From: Diphasiastrum complanatum | Lineage: Eukaryota > Streptophyta > Lycopodiopsida > Lycopodiales > Lycopodiaceae | DNA: 64,000 nt | Assembly: GCA_029204225.1 (NCBI GenBank) | Contig: CM055108.1 | Span: forward strand, 18,509,779 to 18,573,778 | Direction of reading: 5' to 3' | Shown here: piece by piece, positions 25,208 through 36,084 of the stretch | Layout: each line of letters opens with the position of its first letter | How positions within the stretch are numbered: position 1 is the stretch's first letter | Notes under the pieces: model-generated | What the model saw: only the letters and a program-made list of their open reading frames with translations | What the model was told of the DNA's origin: nothing | Databases searched by the model: none | Translations under genes and position numbers: made by a program

Positions 25208-26496
25208 TTGTCATCAACCCAACTGTCTGATCTAGAGACTTTATTATGCAAATACAGGGATGTATTTGCATGGAATTATACCGAGATGAAAGGAATCCCC
25301 CCTGAAATAGTAGTACATCGAATTTCTCTAGAAGACAATGCTAAGCCCATTAGAGCTAAACCTTACCGCAGTAACCCAGTCTATCATGAGAGGATCGACG
25401 AAGATATTAAGAAATTGCTGGATGCTGGCTTCATTTATGAAGTCCAACATACTGATTGGGTATCAACCATTGTGGTTGTACCCAAGAAAAACGACAAGCT
25501 TCGTATCTGTATTGACCTCAAGAACCTTAATGCGGTTACGAAGAAAGACCATTTCCCTTGCCCCTAACAAGCCAAATATTAGAGGAAATGGTAGGAATTG
25601 AAGCTTTCAGCTTCTTGGATGGGTTCAACGGCTATTTCCTTGTTCAAATAGCCCCTGAAGATGAACATAAAACGACTTTTGCCACAAAGAGCGGTGTTTA
25701 CGCGTATAACGTTATGCCTTTTGGCTTATGTAATGCCCCCTCAACATTCCAACGGGTCATGCAACTGGCCTTGCAAGATCTGTTACATCGGGTCATGGAG
25801 ATTTATCTCGATGATCTAGGTGTACATTCTTCCACTGCTACGCACCTAGACGCCTTGGAGAAAATCTTCATTCGCTGTCGTAGGTTCAACATCTCACTAA
25901 ACCCTGATAAATGTCAAATATGGATCACCCACGGGGTTGTACTTGGGCATATAATATCAAAAGACGATATTTCTACCGACCCGTCAAAAATCAAGATTAT
26001 CGTTGACATTCCCTTGCCTGCAACAATGAAGGAAGTATATGACTTCCTCGGTCATACCAACTACTATCGCATCTTTATAATCGACTATGTCGGCAAGGCA
26101 CATCTTTTTTATTTAGTTGTGGTAGATCCTCGCTGGACCGAAGAACGAATTAAGGCCTTTGAGGAGTTGAAGACAACACTCACAATGGCTCCCATACTCC
26201 GCTCGCCAGATTACATGACAGAATTCCATGTGCATACTGACGCAAGTAAATATGCCATTGGGGGTCTTCTTGCACAACCAGGCGAGTATGGCAAGGACTT
26301 TCCCATACGTTTTTTAAGCAGACAACTGGTGCTTGCTAAAGTAAACTATACCACTACCGAGAGAGAAGCATTGGCAATGGTCTATGCGGTACAACAACTA
26401 CGACATTATTTATTAGGCCAGACCTTTGCTTTCTACACAGACCATCAAGCACTCCTATATATATTGTTAATAAGTCCTGTAAGACGGGACGAATAG
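25208..26496 (+). pseudogene. Ty3 reverse transcriptase and RNase H, one frameshift
   Basis: Frame one (25208-25567) carries the RT N-terminus, with WVSTIVVVPKKNDKLRICID near its end. A frameshift at about 25560 moves to the second frame (25558-26496): FLDGFNGYFLVQIAPEDEHK, then YNVMPFGLCNAPSTFQRVM, then the catalytic YLDDLGVHS, then the LGH..SKDDI thumb region. RNase H follows with VHTDASKYAIGGLLAQ, TTTEREALAMVYAV and YTDHQALLYIL. The YLDD pair and the first RNase H aspartates are intact. A stop at 26494 cuts RNase H off from the integrase. Confidence 0.9.
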
Positions 26497-26859
26497 CTCG
26501 ATGGCTACTAATTTTGGAGGAATTTAATTTTCGTATAGTCGTTCGGAAAGGGTCCCAACATTTCATGGCTGATCATCTTTCCAAACTACCAAGTGCTGAA
26601 AAAGCAACTGCACCAATCAACGATGATCTTCCTGATGCATGTCTTTTTCAGATCGATGCCACACCCCTATGGGCTGAGGAGATCACTTAGTTCCTCACAA
26701 CAGGCCGACTAAAAGAAGGCCTGTGTACAACGAAAAAAAGAAATTTTTTAATAAAAGCAGCACCCTTTCAGTTAATTGCGGGACAACTTTACAAAAGAGG
26801 CGTTGACGACATTATTCGACGATGTGCCTATGAATCTGAGATACGACCGATAATATCCC

Positions 26860-27959
26860 AAGCTCATGAGGGCATCGGAGGTGGCCACTTTTCTGCTGAA
26901 ACCACAGCAAGGATTATCCTTCGATCAGGATTGTGGTGGCCATCTTTGTTTAAAGACACGTTTGTTGTCATTAAAGCATGTGATGTTTGTCAAAGAGCAA
27001 AGCAAAATACCAAAGCAGACTTCACACCATTGACTCCCATTATAGAAGGTGAAGCCTTCCATAAGTGGGGGATTGACTTTGTTGGACCCATCAGTCCAGC
27101 AGCCAAACATACCCAAGCTCGATACATCCTCATAGCCACAGATGACGCCACTAAGTGGGTAGAGGCCCGAGCAATGAAGGACGCCAACGCAAAAACAGTT
27201 GCACGTTTTCTTTACGAAAACATTATTACCTGTTTTGGTTGTCCCATGGAGCTTGTTAGTGATCGCAGCACGCACTTTTTAAATGTTATCGTTGATAATC
27301 TCCTATGCCATTACCTTGTCGTTCACAAAAAAGTACATCGTACTATCCTAGGTGTAATGGCCAGGCTGAATCAACTAACAAGACGATCTGTAACATTCTA
27401 ACCAAGATAGTTGAAACCAGTCGCTCTGACCCTAAACCCTAAACTTTTCTCAGCTATCTGGGCTTACCGCACCACCCCGAAGAAAGCCACTGGGTGGGTA
27501 ACCCCTTTCCACTTAGTATACGGTCAAGAAGCGGTAATGCCTGTAGAATTCTTAGTACCTTCGCTACGAGTTACGGAGGCTTTTTCAATAGATCTCTGTG
27601 AAAAAGCTTCCATCGAACAACAAGTCAAAACCAGGCTGTTTACGCTAGCCCAGTTATGCGAGACAAGACTAGTATCTTATCACGCACAACTAGTTAACAA
27701 ACGACGCCAAAAAGCCTGGCATGACCGTCACCTGCACAATAAAGATCTACATTTAGGTGACCAGGTACTTCTTTATACATCAAAGAAGCACCCCGGCAAG
27801 TTGAAGTTCAAAAGTGAAGGGCCATACGTTATTAACAAAATATTTTCTAATGGTGCAGTTCAGTTACAGACACTTGACGGGACACTCCTAGACACTCTCG
27901 TAAACGGTGGTCGTCTACGGCAGTGCTACGAAGAGTTGTTCTTTGTTGACCCAATTTAG
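26860..27959 (+). pseudogene. Ty3 integrase, one frameshift
   Basis: The HHCC zinc region lies at about 26868-27000 (HEGIGGGHFSAETTARII and ACDVCQRAK). The core follows with WGIDFVGPISP (first Asp) and LVSDRSTHFLN (second Asp). The region with the third catalytic residue (NGQAEST) is read only after a frameshift near 27350. The frame at 27411-27959 then continues with FSAIWAYRTTPKKATGWVTP, YGQEAVMPVEFLVPSLRV and the C-terminal KLKFKSEGPYVI. It ends YEELFFVDPI with no chromodomain. Confidence 0.9.
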
Positions 27960-28346
27960 GATCTTTTCCTTTAAAAAAAAAATTAATTATATTATTCCTT
28001 TCCTTGTACATCTTGCCTATTGTTCACCTCATTCCTTGTTTATACTTCATATCATTACTTATGTACATTCTATGCATTTTTTTCTTTCTTTTTTTCTCTT
28101 TCTTCTGTTCATACTCATGGGTCATGGGTGTTCTAGATCGACAACTGATCAGATACTCCTTAAGAAAGGAAGGCTCCAGTCGAGATCTGAAGGGACTCTC
28201 ATGATGGATAAATGGATCTGTTTGATGCAAGTGAAGAACTCCAAGGAAAATAGGACTGTAGCTCATAGTAGAAGTTCTTATAAAAGAGGTGTATCTCGAG
28301 GAATGTTGGTTACCCTGAGATACGAGTGAGACAGAGATGAGGTGTC
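27960..28346 (+). other. Ty3 3' flank up to the Helitron remnant
   Basis: T-rich sequence followed by a purine-rich stretch (cttaagaaaggaagg, about 28157-28171) that could be a polypurine tract. No match to the 5' LTR follows, so the 3' LTR is missing or unrecognisable. The boundary with the Helitron remnant is placed at about 28340 by where Helitron-like translation stops. Confidence 0.4.
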
Positions 28347-30396
28347 CAAAATGTGAGATAGAAAAATCTACAATGTGTTGAGTTTTTTTGTTTGCAACAT
28401 GTCTGTTTATGGTTATGAGTTTGAATGTCCATGTTATTTGTAGGTAATTTAGTTCAGTCACACAAAATGAAATTGTCAATGAAGTTAATAATATCTTCTG
28501 TTTGTGTATTATTATAAAGCGGAGCATTTTGTATCCATAGTACACCATGGTCATGTTGGCTACCACGATGTTGGAATTCTGTAACAAAAAAGTAATCATT
28601 TAATTTACCAATTATTGTGTTATTTTTGGAAAGTAATATTTTTAAAGCGTTTAATTTGCAATTGTAGTACCTTGCACAGGTGGTAGGTTCTGTTCTAATT
28701 AGATTCCGTAGATATGCATTATGGTTACGATAATTACAAACAGGCTCAAGATTTGGGTGAAGGTATTCCAAGCATTCTATTAGGGGTTTCTGCACAAAAA
28801 AGTGTGATGAAAAATGTTGGTGGTCCTAATTGACGCATCATGGCGAAAACATTTTTCCGTAGTTCGTGTTTATAATATGGAGATGTTTGTACGTGTTCAA
28901 AATCTTTATAACCGATATTTGATCATAGTAGTTGTTCTATGTTTGTATCTTTTAATACATCACTTGTTGTTAATGTTCGATGTTGTGATGTTCCTTTTTG
29001 TAACCGTATCCATATTGAATTAAGAACTTGGCAAATTAGTATTTTAATTGCTTTAAAAAATAAATTGGTTGTATGTCGAGCAAACCTATGTTCATAGTGT
29101 TGTAGCTCCCATTTAGCAATGGTTTGGTAGGTATAAGAATTATTGATTGGGGTTTGTCTTGGGTGTCCATAATATAGAGTTGGAAAATTTAGTTTTTCAA
29201 CATGCTCATCTTGAAATAGCCCAATTGGGTTGTATCATTCACAAGGTGCAATTACTTTGTATGTAGTTTTGTAATCAATAATATGTTCGGTATGATGGAA
29301 TGGGTGTATGGCCGTGTCATCAAAAATTGGTTCGTCATCTTTGTTCATTGTATTCTTTGGTATTGATAGAGTTTCAGAATTTGTAGTGGCAATGGTATTT
29401 TGGTTATGTGATATCCACATTGGATTTATGTGTACATTTATTGTAGAATATAGTGGTGTATGTTGTAGATCAAGTATTGCATTCATTAGTTTTAAAGGTC
29501 TGACTTTTCCAATCATATAATTTGATTTGAATTCTAGTTTTTTTTTAAGAGCCACAATAAGGGATGCATTGTCATCTATGAAACGTGGAAGTATAAATTC
29601 TAGGTGCAACCAAACGTTCTTCTAGTTCATTTAATTCTGCAACTGATGGCAATTGTGAGTTATTTGATACATGGTTTGGGCACATAAGTTTTGGCGTTTT
29701 ATCTGCATGTATGCTTTTATGACATTGTATACATATGTATTTTGATAGTAATTTTTGTATTTGTAATGGTATATGTTTAAGACCTGCAATGTAAGTTTTT
29801 TCCTCTGTGTTTAAGATTCGAGTTTGGAAATTAAAGTAAATTGATTCACAACTAGTACATGTATATATCGGAGTATCATTTATACGTTCATAGTAGATTG
29901 TAATTGTAATATCTTGTCTATGCATATTACTATTATAAGAAGAAGAAGTTTTTTTGAATCTTGTAATTCTATTTTTAATACTCGTATATGTGCAACACAT
30001 GTCCCTATATAGGGCTCTAAATTTTGTAATGATAGTTTGTTGCGAGGCAGTAGGTGAGTCTGTAAGTATCTGATTCAAAAAACTAATTTTGGTTCTCGTC
30101 CAAAAGTGGCGGTTCACCAATTTTTTATGTGAGATTTGGTTATGAGAAGCTTTAGTACGAGCGTTATGTTCGCGAATAGCAAAAGCTTGTGGGACATGGA
30201 CCTTTTTTAATTTATAAATATGGTAGATAATACTTGGGATTGTACAAGGAATATGTGGGTATTGTGATTTGAAAATAGTTGCCATATGTCGAGCAGGTGA
30301 GTTTGGGTGTTGTATTATTAAACTTTCTAAATTGTGTAACATGTTCGTTGTCCAATTGTATGAAGAAGTGTGATTTTGTGGACTATGAAATAACAC
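28347..30396 (-). mobile_element. Helitron Rep remnant
   Basis: The minus strand encodes the N-terminal part of a Helitron rolling-circle replicase. The pre-Rep region and the HUH nickase start are present (see the reading-frame entry). The Rep tyrosine motif and the Pif1-type helicase would lie further left, but sequence there is Ty3, so the element is truncated. Neither Helitron end (5'-TC, or 3' hairpin with CTRR) was identified. AT-rich DNA with broken minus-strand frames continues to about 35 kb and may belong to the same element. Confidence 0.75.
28347..30396 (-). pseudogene. Helitron Rep protein, truncated, with stops
   Basis: The frame at 30396-29572 (274 codons) carries a Cys-rich region, CTSCESIYFNF...CIQCHKSIH, followed by LNELEERLVAPRI, the typical segment before the Rep domain. 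Frame 29609-29235 continues with IGKVRPLKLMNAI. After a TGA near 29235 the homologous reading resumes (NPIGLFQDEHVEKLNFPTL, then WELQHYEHRFA). Frame 28795-28454 holds the nickase motif FVTEFQHRGSQHDHGVLWI; the HxH pair is His-Asp-His at 28547-28555. Past a stop the family-typical QTHNHKQTC...CRF follows to about 28350. The usual hydrophobic residue between the two metal-binding His is Asp here. Confidence 0.78.
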
Positions 30397-32380
30397 GCAT
30401 TCGTTTGTTTTGCAATGTTAGATTTGTGGTGGATCTGTAAGCACAAGTAATATAGTTATGCATAGATGGTTTTTATTTATGCATACATAATAATTAGTAA
30501 TGCTATGAGATGTTAGATTATATTGTCGTATACAAATTTCGTATGTTAATAGTTTTGCTAACCAAAATAGACAAAATGTATCATAATATATACATGTCGC
30601 AGTTATATTTAGTATGTTATCAAAATACATATCTCTATTGAGAATATTTCTATGCAGTGTTGTAAAAGTTTTATTTGAAAAGAAATTGTTTTCCCACCAA
30701 ACTGCATCTGTATCGGCCGTATTAATGGAATTCGTAAAAAGTTCTATAATAAGTTGTCTTAATTCATGTGGTTGCTTTTGGAAAGAAGTAAAAAATGCAA
30801 ATACTACAAAAATATCTGTGTTTTTTTGGAAAATGTTTTACAAATTCGGATTGTGTATTTAAGTTTATAACTGATTTAACATCCATGTTGAAAAGCAAGA
30901 TTGAAAATTCAGAAACAGGTGTATGGGGATACCAGCAACAGCACCTGCAAATCAACATGAATGGACCTTAGGAACTTCAAGTTCGGATCACTATTTTATG
31001 ACTTCCAAAAGCAGTTTAAAATAGAATGAAAATATGGACATAATGTATGTATTTCGACTTGGTTTGTACGTACGTATTTGTAACTTAATATCTGTAAGAC
31101 AAACAAATATGTATGATAATTATAAAGCAGTATAACACCTGACAACATAAAGTCTTCAAGTTTTTTTTGGGCATTTATGAAATACTGCTATTATGTTATA
31201 AAGCTAACTGAAAATCTTAAAAGTAGACTTCATTTATTTATAATTTTGATCTCGTAAATAGAATTATTATACTTCAACGTTTGCTTTCCCAAGTTGCTAG
31301 GATCATAATGGTTGTAGACTATTAACACAACTACACATACAATTACATGTCTGTAGATTTCTAATTTATTTATCATTACATGAAAACAACACATTATGCT
31401 ATTAGTTTTTAATTTCTGAAACTATAAAAAAACATGGATGAATTATGTATGGTCGTTAGGTTTTTTACACACACACACACACACATATTGCAACATTTAA
31501 AAAAAAAAAAGCAATTTAACTATTACATTAAAACAGATTCAAATATGTGAAACGACATAACAAAGTATCAATCAAATTTCATGTGTTATTGTGTTTGTAA
31601 TTTTCTAGTTCAAGTCATTATTGAGGTAAATCAAGAGATTGAAGCTAAAAGTAACATGCAAAAATTAATGTCATAAAAGTAGACAATCGAAGTATGATAC
31701 TATGACGAGGACATTTCTTTGTTTGAAGCTATGTTAATGATTTGTGGAAAATAAATCATGTACTATTAATGGATTTCCTAACAACAAATGTATTATTGCG
31801 TAAATGAAACTTGGAAAGCATCATGCTAGAAAACGGTTTGCATGTATTTTTGATAATCCATACAGAATTTGTATTGTTATGACAACGGAGTTACTGTAAT
31901 GCATTGTAGGTGTACTAATGCAGTTTGAGAAATCAGTTCATGGTAAAGTACGAGAATGTTAATTTTTTATATACAAAATTATATATGAAAGTATAAATGG
32001 AATGTTTATAGAAAAAATAATGAAGTTCGTATAGCACAACTCATTCAAAATGAATGCCATCCACATCAAGAAAGTGCATTTGAAAATTTTCTATGGAACT
32101 GAATTTAATTATTTTTTGCAAATTTTGAAATTGAAATGATACGTAGGTCTACCAATATACGAGTACAATATAAAATCTTTCGAAATTGATTGCTATTTAT
32201 AACTTTGAAAACTATATGGAAATGTTCTAAAAAAGTACACGTTCGTGGTTTTACAAGTATGACCTTGTTTGTAATGCAAGAATGTCAATTAACTATACAA
32301 GAAAAAATATATCGAAATGTATAAATTCAACATTTACAAAAAAGAGTAATATACAAAATGTTATGTATGTCGTGGTTCAT
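30397..32380. other. AT-rich, no gene seen
   Basis: No supported open frame. A short (AC)n tract lies at about 31467-31485. It may be non-coding Helitron body or unrelated filler; nothing in it identifies an element. Confidence 0.45.
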
Positions 32381-33081
32381 CTATTTTAAATTACAATTAT
32401 TTGCTAATACACGATTACATAATAGAATTCGTTCAAAATGATTACCATCCACATCATAAAAACATGTATGGAAGCCCTCTGGAAAACTAAACTTTATCAT
32501 TTCTGCAAGCACGATGTGATCCCCAAGACAAGAGTCTCGGACTTTTATGTACAAAAGAACATCACTATTTTCTGGTAATGGCAAATTAGGATTGAACCAA
32601 TCCTAATTCTTGGACGACTTCCTTTTGGGAGTTTGATTGCCATCCATTTGAGCAGGTAACTTGCGTAGTGCCTAGCGAGGCGTGTGCATGAATCATTCGA
32701 GTGTGCGGATTGATCGATGAGAGTTGAAAGACTCGTATGTGCTTGTCTAAAGGTCTGGAATTTGCCAGGGATTAGAGGCCAGTCAAAAGCAAATTGGGCA
32801 GGTAATGTTTGATAACGTTTTTGTAATTGCAAACATGTAGATGGCTCCTTCATTGGTGGAATATACACCGAAGGAACTCGAAGTACTCATCGATTGTTCT
32901 CGATTTTTGTGGTTGTAAATGATAGTTCTTTTTCGAGTCCTACAATGCATTCCTTTAGAATCGTTATTTCATGCATAACATGTACATGTTTGTTGCACAC
33001 ATTTTCAAGTTCTATAATGTGTGCTTCCTCTGTCAGTTCAAGATTCTGTTTCATATATTGCAATTCGTTTTCAGATTCCAT
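32381..33081 (-). pseudogene. Unidentified broken minus-strand reading frame
   Basis: Three adjoining minus-strand frames read like pieces of one protein. At 33081-32887 there is a 64-codon coiled-coil-like piece rich in Glu and Leu with heptad-like spacing. At 32868-32545 there is a piece with QKRYQTLPAQFAFDWPLIPG and LARHYASYLLKWMAIKLPKG. At 32584-32381 there is LPLPENSDVLLYIKVRDSC and FSFPEGFHTCFYDVDGNHFE. The last two join through a shift near 32580. I do not recognise the family. It could be a gene fragment captured by the Helitron or an unknown element protein. Confidence 0.4.
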
Positions 33082-33690
33082 AATGGTTGGGGCCGCAATT
33101 GCTTTGGCAATTCACGCTTGTTATATGGAACTACAATGCACGAGGTAGACTGAATAGCTTGGGTGTCACACACATTGAACTGTTACCGTGACCACTTTGG
33201 CAAGTTTATACTGGCACTTTGACATTAGATGAATTAATTGATACATGTCATTGTATTGACAATAGTGTGCATATACACAATCAAGATAGGATTCACACAA
33301 TCGGATATGGAATTGTGGATTTTGAAAACATACAGTGTAATCATGACGAGGTAGTAGTAGCAAATGAGGGAACTGACCAAGGATGGCTTTCGGAATGCTA
33401 ATTTTAAGTAGCAACTGATTCTCGGAATTAATGATAGTTTTGGAAGAGATGCGCACGTGTGACATGTCGATTTGGGCTGTGAATGAGAAAGGTTTGTACG
33501 TGTACAATTTACAAGATCTAGGTTTTCTCTCAGAACTAGAATCCAAGAGTATCTGCAACCACCACATAAATCAATTTATAAGAAATAAGTTTTGTAACAA
33601 TGTCGGAATAGTTTATTTTATAAAATTCAAAGAGACATACAACCTACTATTTAAATATTTAACACCTATAACATATGGAATTTGTATAAT

Positions 33691-33730
33691 GTGTGTGCGT
33701 GCGTGCGTGCACGTGTGCATGCACACGTGT
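33691..33730. repeat. Alternating purine-pyrimidine tract with a 20-bp perfect palindrome
   Basis: The tract of GT, GC and AC steps contains CACGTGTGCATGCACACGTG at 33710-33729, which equals its own reverse complement. Such tracts favour Z-DNA or cruciforms in general; function here is unknown. Confidence 0.85.
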
Positions 33731-34124
33731 ATGTTTTTATATCATAAAAATACCATTATGTCGGAATACAACACTACCATTCATGGAATTCATTCAAATC
33801 AATACAATAGAATTACAACTTTATAAAAAGTACATGGAACTTAAAGAAATGCAAAGTTTCAAAACCACGTACATTTAATTAGCTACGGTGATATTTAGAA
33901 ATCACGGGAAGCTAAGCTACAATGTTAAATATATTAGATTACGGTAAATAAGTGCAGCCACAAAAATTACATGCCAATCTAAATAATGATTTCAAAACTT
34001 AAAAATATGTACTACCTAATAAATAATCAACTAGAAATACAATTTTGAAATATATATTGAATGTAGTGTTTAAAAGAAAAACATGGTTTTTTATTCTACA
34101 CATGTGATTTAACATAGTTACAAA

Positions 34125-34560
34125 TTATGGAAATCGAAAGTACAAGTATATGTATACGTACTGCTTTTGAAAATGGAACGCAAGTTCAAATATATAACCT
34201 GATGTTATTTTTAAAAAGCTACTCAAATAGTTTCTCATATCAAGTACGTAACCACGCTCATCGATAAAAAATCGACCACGACCTTCAAATTTTGCCAAAG
34301 TTGCCTGAGTCGCAATAGCCGACAAAGGCTTTGCCATATTAAATATTTTTTGTATTAATGTGTCTTTCATTTTAATTTCATGTATACCTTTTGGCCCAAT
34401 CACAACGCCATTCAAACATGAGGCTTTTTCTAAAGTAGTTGGATGTATACACACGAAGCAGAAAGCGTTGTCATTTCAAAAGCCGAATTTATCATGTTTG
34501 CAAAATATACAAACATGCTCAAAAAAAGGTGCATTAATTCCTTTAACACATAACCGGCCC
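34125..34560 (-). pseudogene. Unidentified minus-strand reading frame with CxxC pairs
   Basis: The 109-codon frame at 34454-34125 starts MCIHPTTLEKASCLNG and includes LSAIATQATLAKFEGRGRF. Reading the strand just upstream (34560-34455) gives SGRLCVKGINAPFFEHVCIF, then CKHDKFGF, a stop, and DNAFCFVC. That makes two Cys-x2-Cys pairs, a possible zinc-binding module broken by one stop. Family not recognised. It lies between the Helitron remnant and the host gene and may be captured or element-borne. Confidence 0.35.
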
Positions 34561-34679
34561 GAAATCTGCGAGTACCACAATCAGTTCGCATGTAATAAAT
34601 TGCTAATAAAAATATATCATATCAAATTGCAGGTAATGCGTATGGTTTTGATACACAAAACAAATTAACTTCCGAAATT

Positions 34680-34980
34680 TATTTATGAAATTAACAACTC
34701 CATTGGAACTGGATGTTGTTTGGTTTGCTCCGCACGCACCAATACCAATTTATCGAAAAACTCTCCAACTGGAACACCGCAAATATTGTCTTTGATGATG
34801 CAGCAAATAGCAGTGGATTTGATTTCTTCCAAATTTTCAAATTTCGGATACTATGTACATAACAACGTTCGCTTTTGAAAGAGTCGAGAATTTCATTGTA
34901 CAACTTTTCGGTGTCGTTCCAGAATAATATCGATGGATTGATGTGTATCTGAATCTTCACAAATATCGAGCTTCTCACAG
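34680..34980 (-). pseudogene. Unidentified minus-strand fragment with one frameshift
   Basis: The frame starts at 34978 (MRSSIFVKIQIHINPSILFW...) and reads to about CYVHSIR. After a shift near 34850 the other frame gives a protein-like continuation: FENLEEIKSTAICCIIKDNI, then CGVPVGEFFDKLVLVRAEQT, ending near 34688. The continuation looks more like real protein than the unshifted frame. I do not recognise it. Confidence 0.35.
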
Positions 34981-35484
34981 ATATTGATCTTGGAAATGGA
35001 TTGAAAGTGAAAGCAAAAATTGGGCGCGTTCAGGCATATGAAACTAGATCAACGAAGTTCACAGCCGCATCTGCGTGCAGGCCATTAGAAACCCTGCCAT
35101 CCATGGAGAAAGCCACGCAAGAACCATCCATGCAGAAAGCCACGCAGGAAACGTGCCGCCCATGCATAAAGCCACGCGCACACGAGAGAAGAACCGAGTG
35201 CGGATTTACGAAACTAAATATTTCAGATATTCTAATTTCTCCCTGAAGCGAGCTCCGTCCTTTACGTAAATATGTTTTAAATACGTGGCAGGGCAAGGTT
35301 TAGAAATTGAATTAATTAAAAAAAGTAAATAAAATTAATTTCGGACGCAAGCATGTCAATGTTTGATATGATTACAAAGGACCTTGCATGGCAAGGCCAA
35401 AATAAAGACAAATGCATTGCAAGGCCAAAATAACACAAGGAAGAGAGGAAAAACAGAATAAATAACAAACTAAAAAGCAAAAGC

Positions 35485-35485
<1 letters not shown>

Positions 35486-35518
<33 letters not shown>

Positions 35519-35586
35519 ATGCTGTACAAAGAGCGGATGTCGCCTCTGACGCTCTCCCACCTGCTCACACGCTTCTTCCTTCCTCT

Positions 35587-35639
<53 letters not shown>

Positions 35640-36084
35640 TTCTGCTTTCTGCCTGCCTGCGCGCACGTTCGTTTGCCAAGAATCGCAAAGCCTCGCTGCT
35701 ATGATCCCAGCCCAGCAAGCGGCGGATATTTTTCCTGTGTTTTTTCTGGTTCTGTGCTGGTTTTCCAGTGGCAGGAGTTTGATTAGTGCTGCTTAATTTC
35801 GGGATTTTATTAGCGGAAGAGCTCTCTGCTCTGCTCTGAAGATCAAGACTCGTTGCCCAATTAGAAGTATTGACGGTTTTGTGCTGTTGCGCTTTGTAGA
35901 GCTTTGAGTTGCTGCTAGTATTGCCTGCTGTTGCGCGGCAGTCGCAGTTCTTGCCGCTCGCTTCTTCGCTCTTTTGTGCATTGCGTACTCTTCTTCCCGG
36001 GGGAATTTTGGAAGAAACATTGGGTGATCAAACTTAGAATCTGCGGATTTGTTGGTTTGGCTTCACAGTGAAGCCGTGGACAGG
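35486..36084 (+). promoter_or_regulatory. Likely promoter and 5' leader of the GHKL-RNase III gene, with GAA and CT repeats
   Basis: A (GAA)n stretch (about 35487-35519) is followed by a (CT)n stretch (about 35589-35635), about 0.45 kb before the start codon of the large plus-strand gene. CT-rich tracts just downstream of start sites are common in plant promoters. An in-frame stop at 36025 excludes a longer N-terminus in the same exon. No convincing TATA box was found. The transcription start is not determined. Confidence 0.5.

Larger units (their letters stand above)
20187..28340 (+). mobile_element. Ty3 (gypsy) element, 5' LTR to integrase, 3' LTR absent
   Basis: Order: LTR (20187-20780), primer-binding-like TTTGGCACCGTT, leader with minisatellite, gag with zinc knuckles, aspartic protease, RT, RNase H, integrase. 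Protease-RT-RNase H-integrase order is the Ty3 arrangement. The integrase C-terminus ends in YEELFFVDP with no chromodomain, so it resembles the non-chromovirus Tat/Athila side of the family (inference). Several frameshifts and stops make it inactive, although long stretches remain open. No copy of the 5' LTR is found after the integrase; the right end is lost near 28340. Confidence 0.88.

Noticed and set aside
35470-35718. Minus-strand frame with Arg-Glu repeats over the CT tract
   Set aside because: Shadow of the microsatellite in the promoter region.
36049-36084. Upstream extension of the fusion protein from TTG at 36049
   Set aside because: TTG is not a normal plant start; the first ATG after the in-frame stop is at 36085 and gives a family-like N-terminus.
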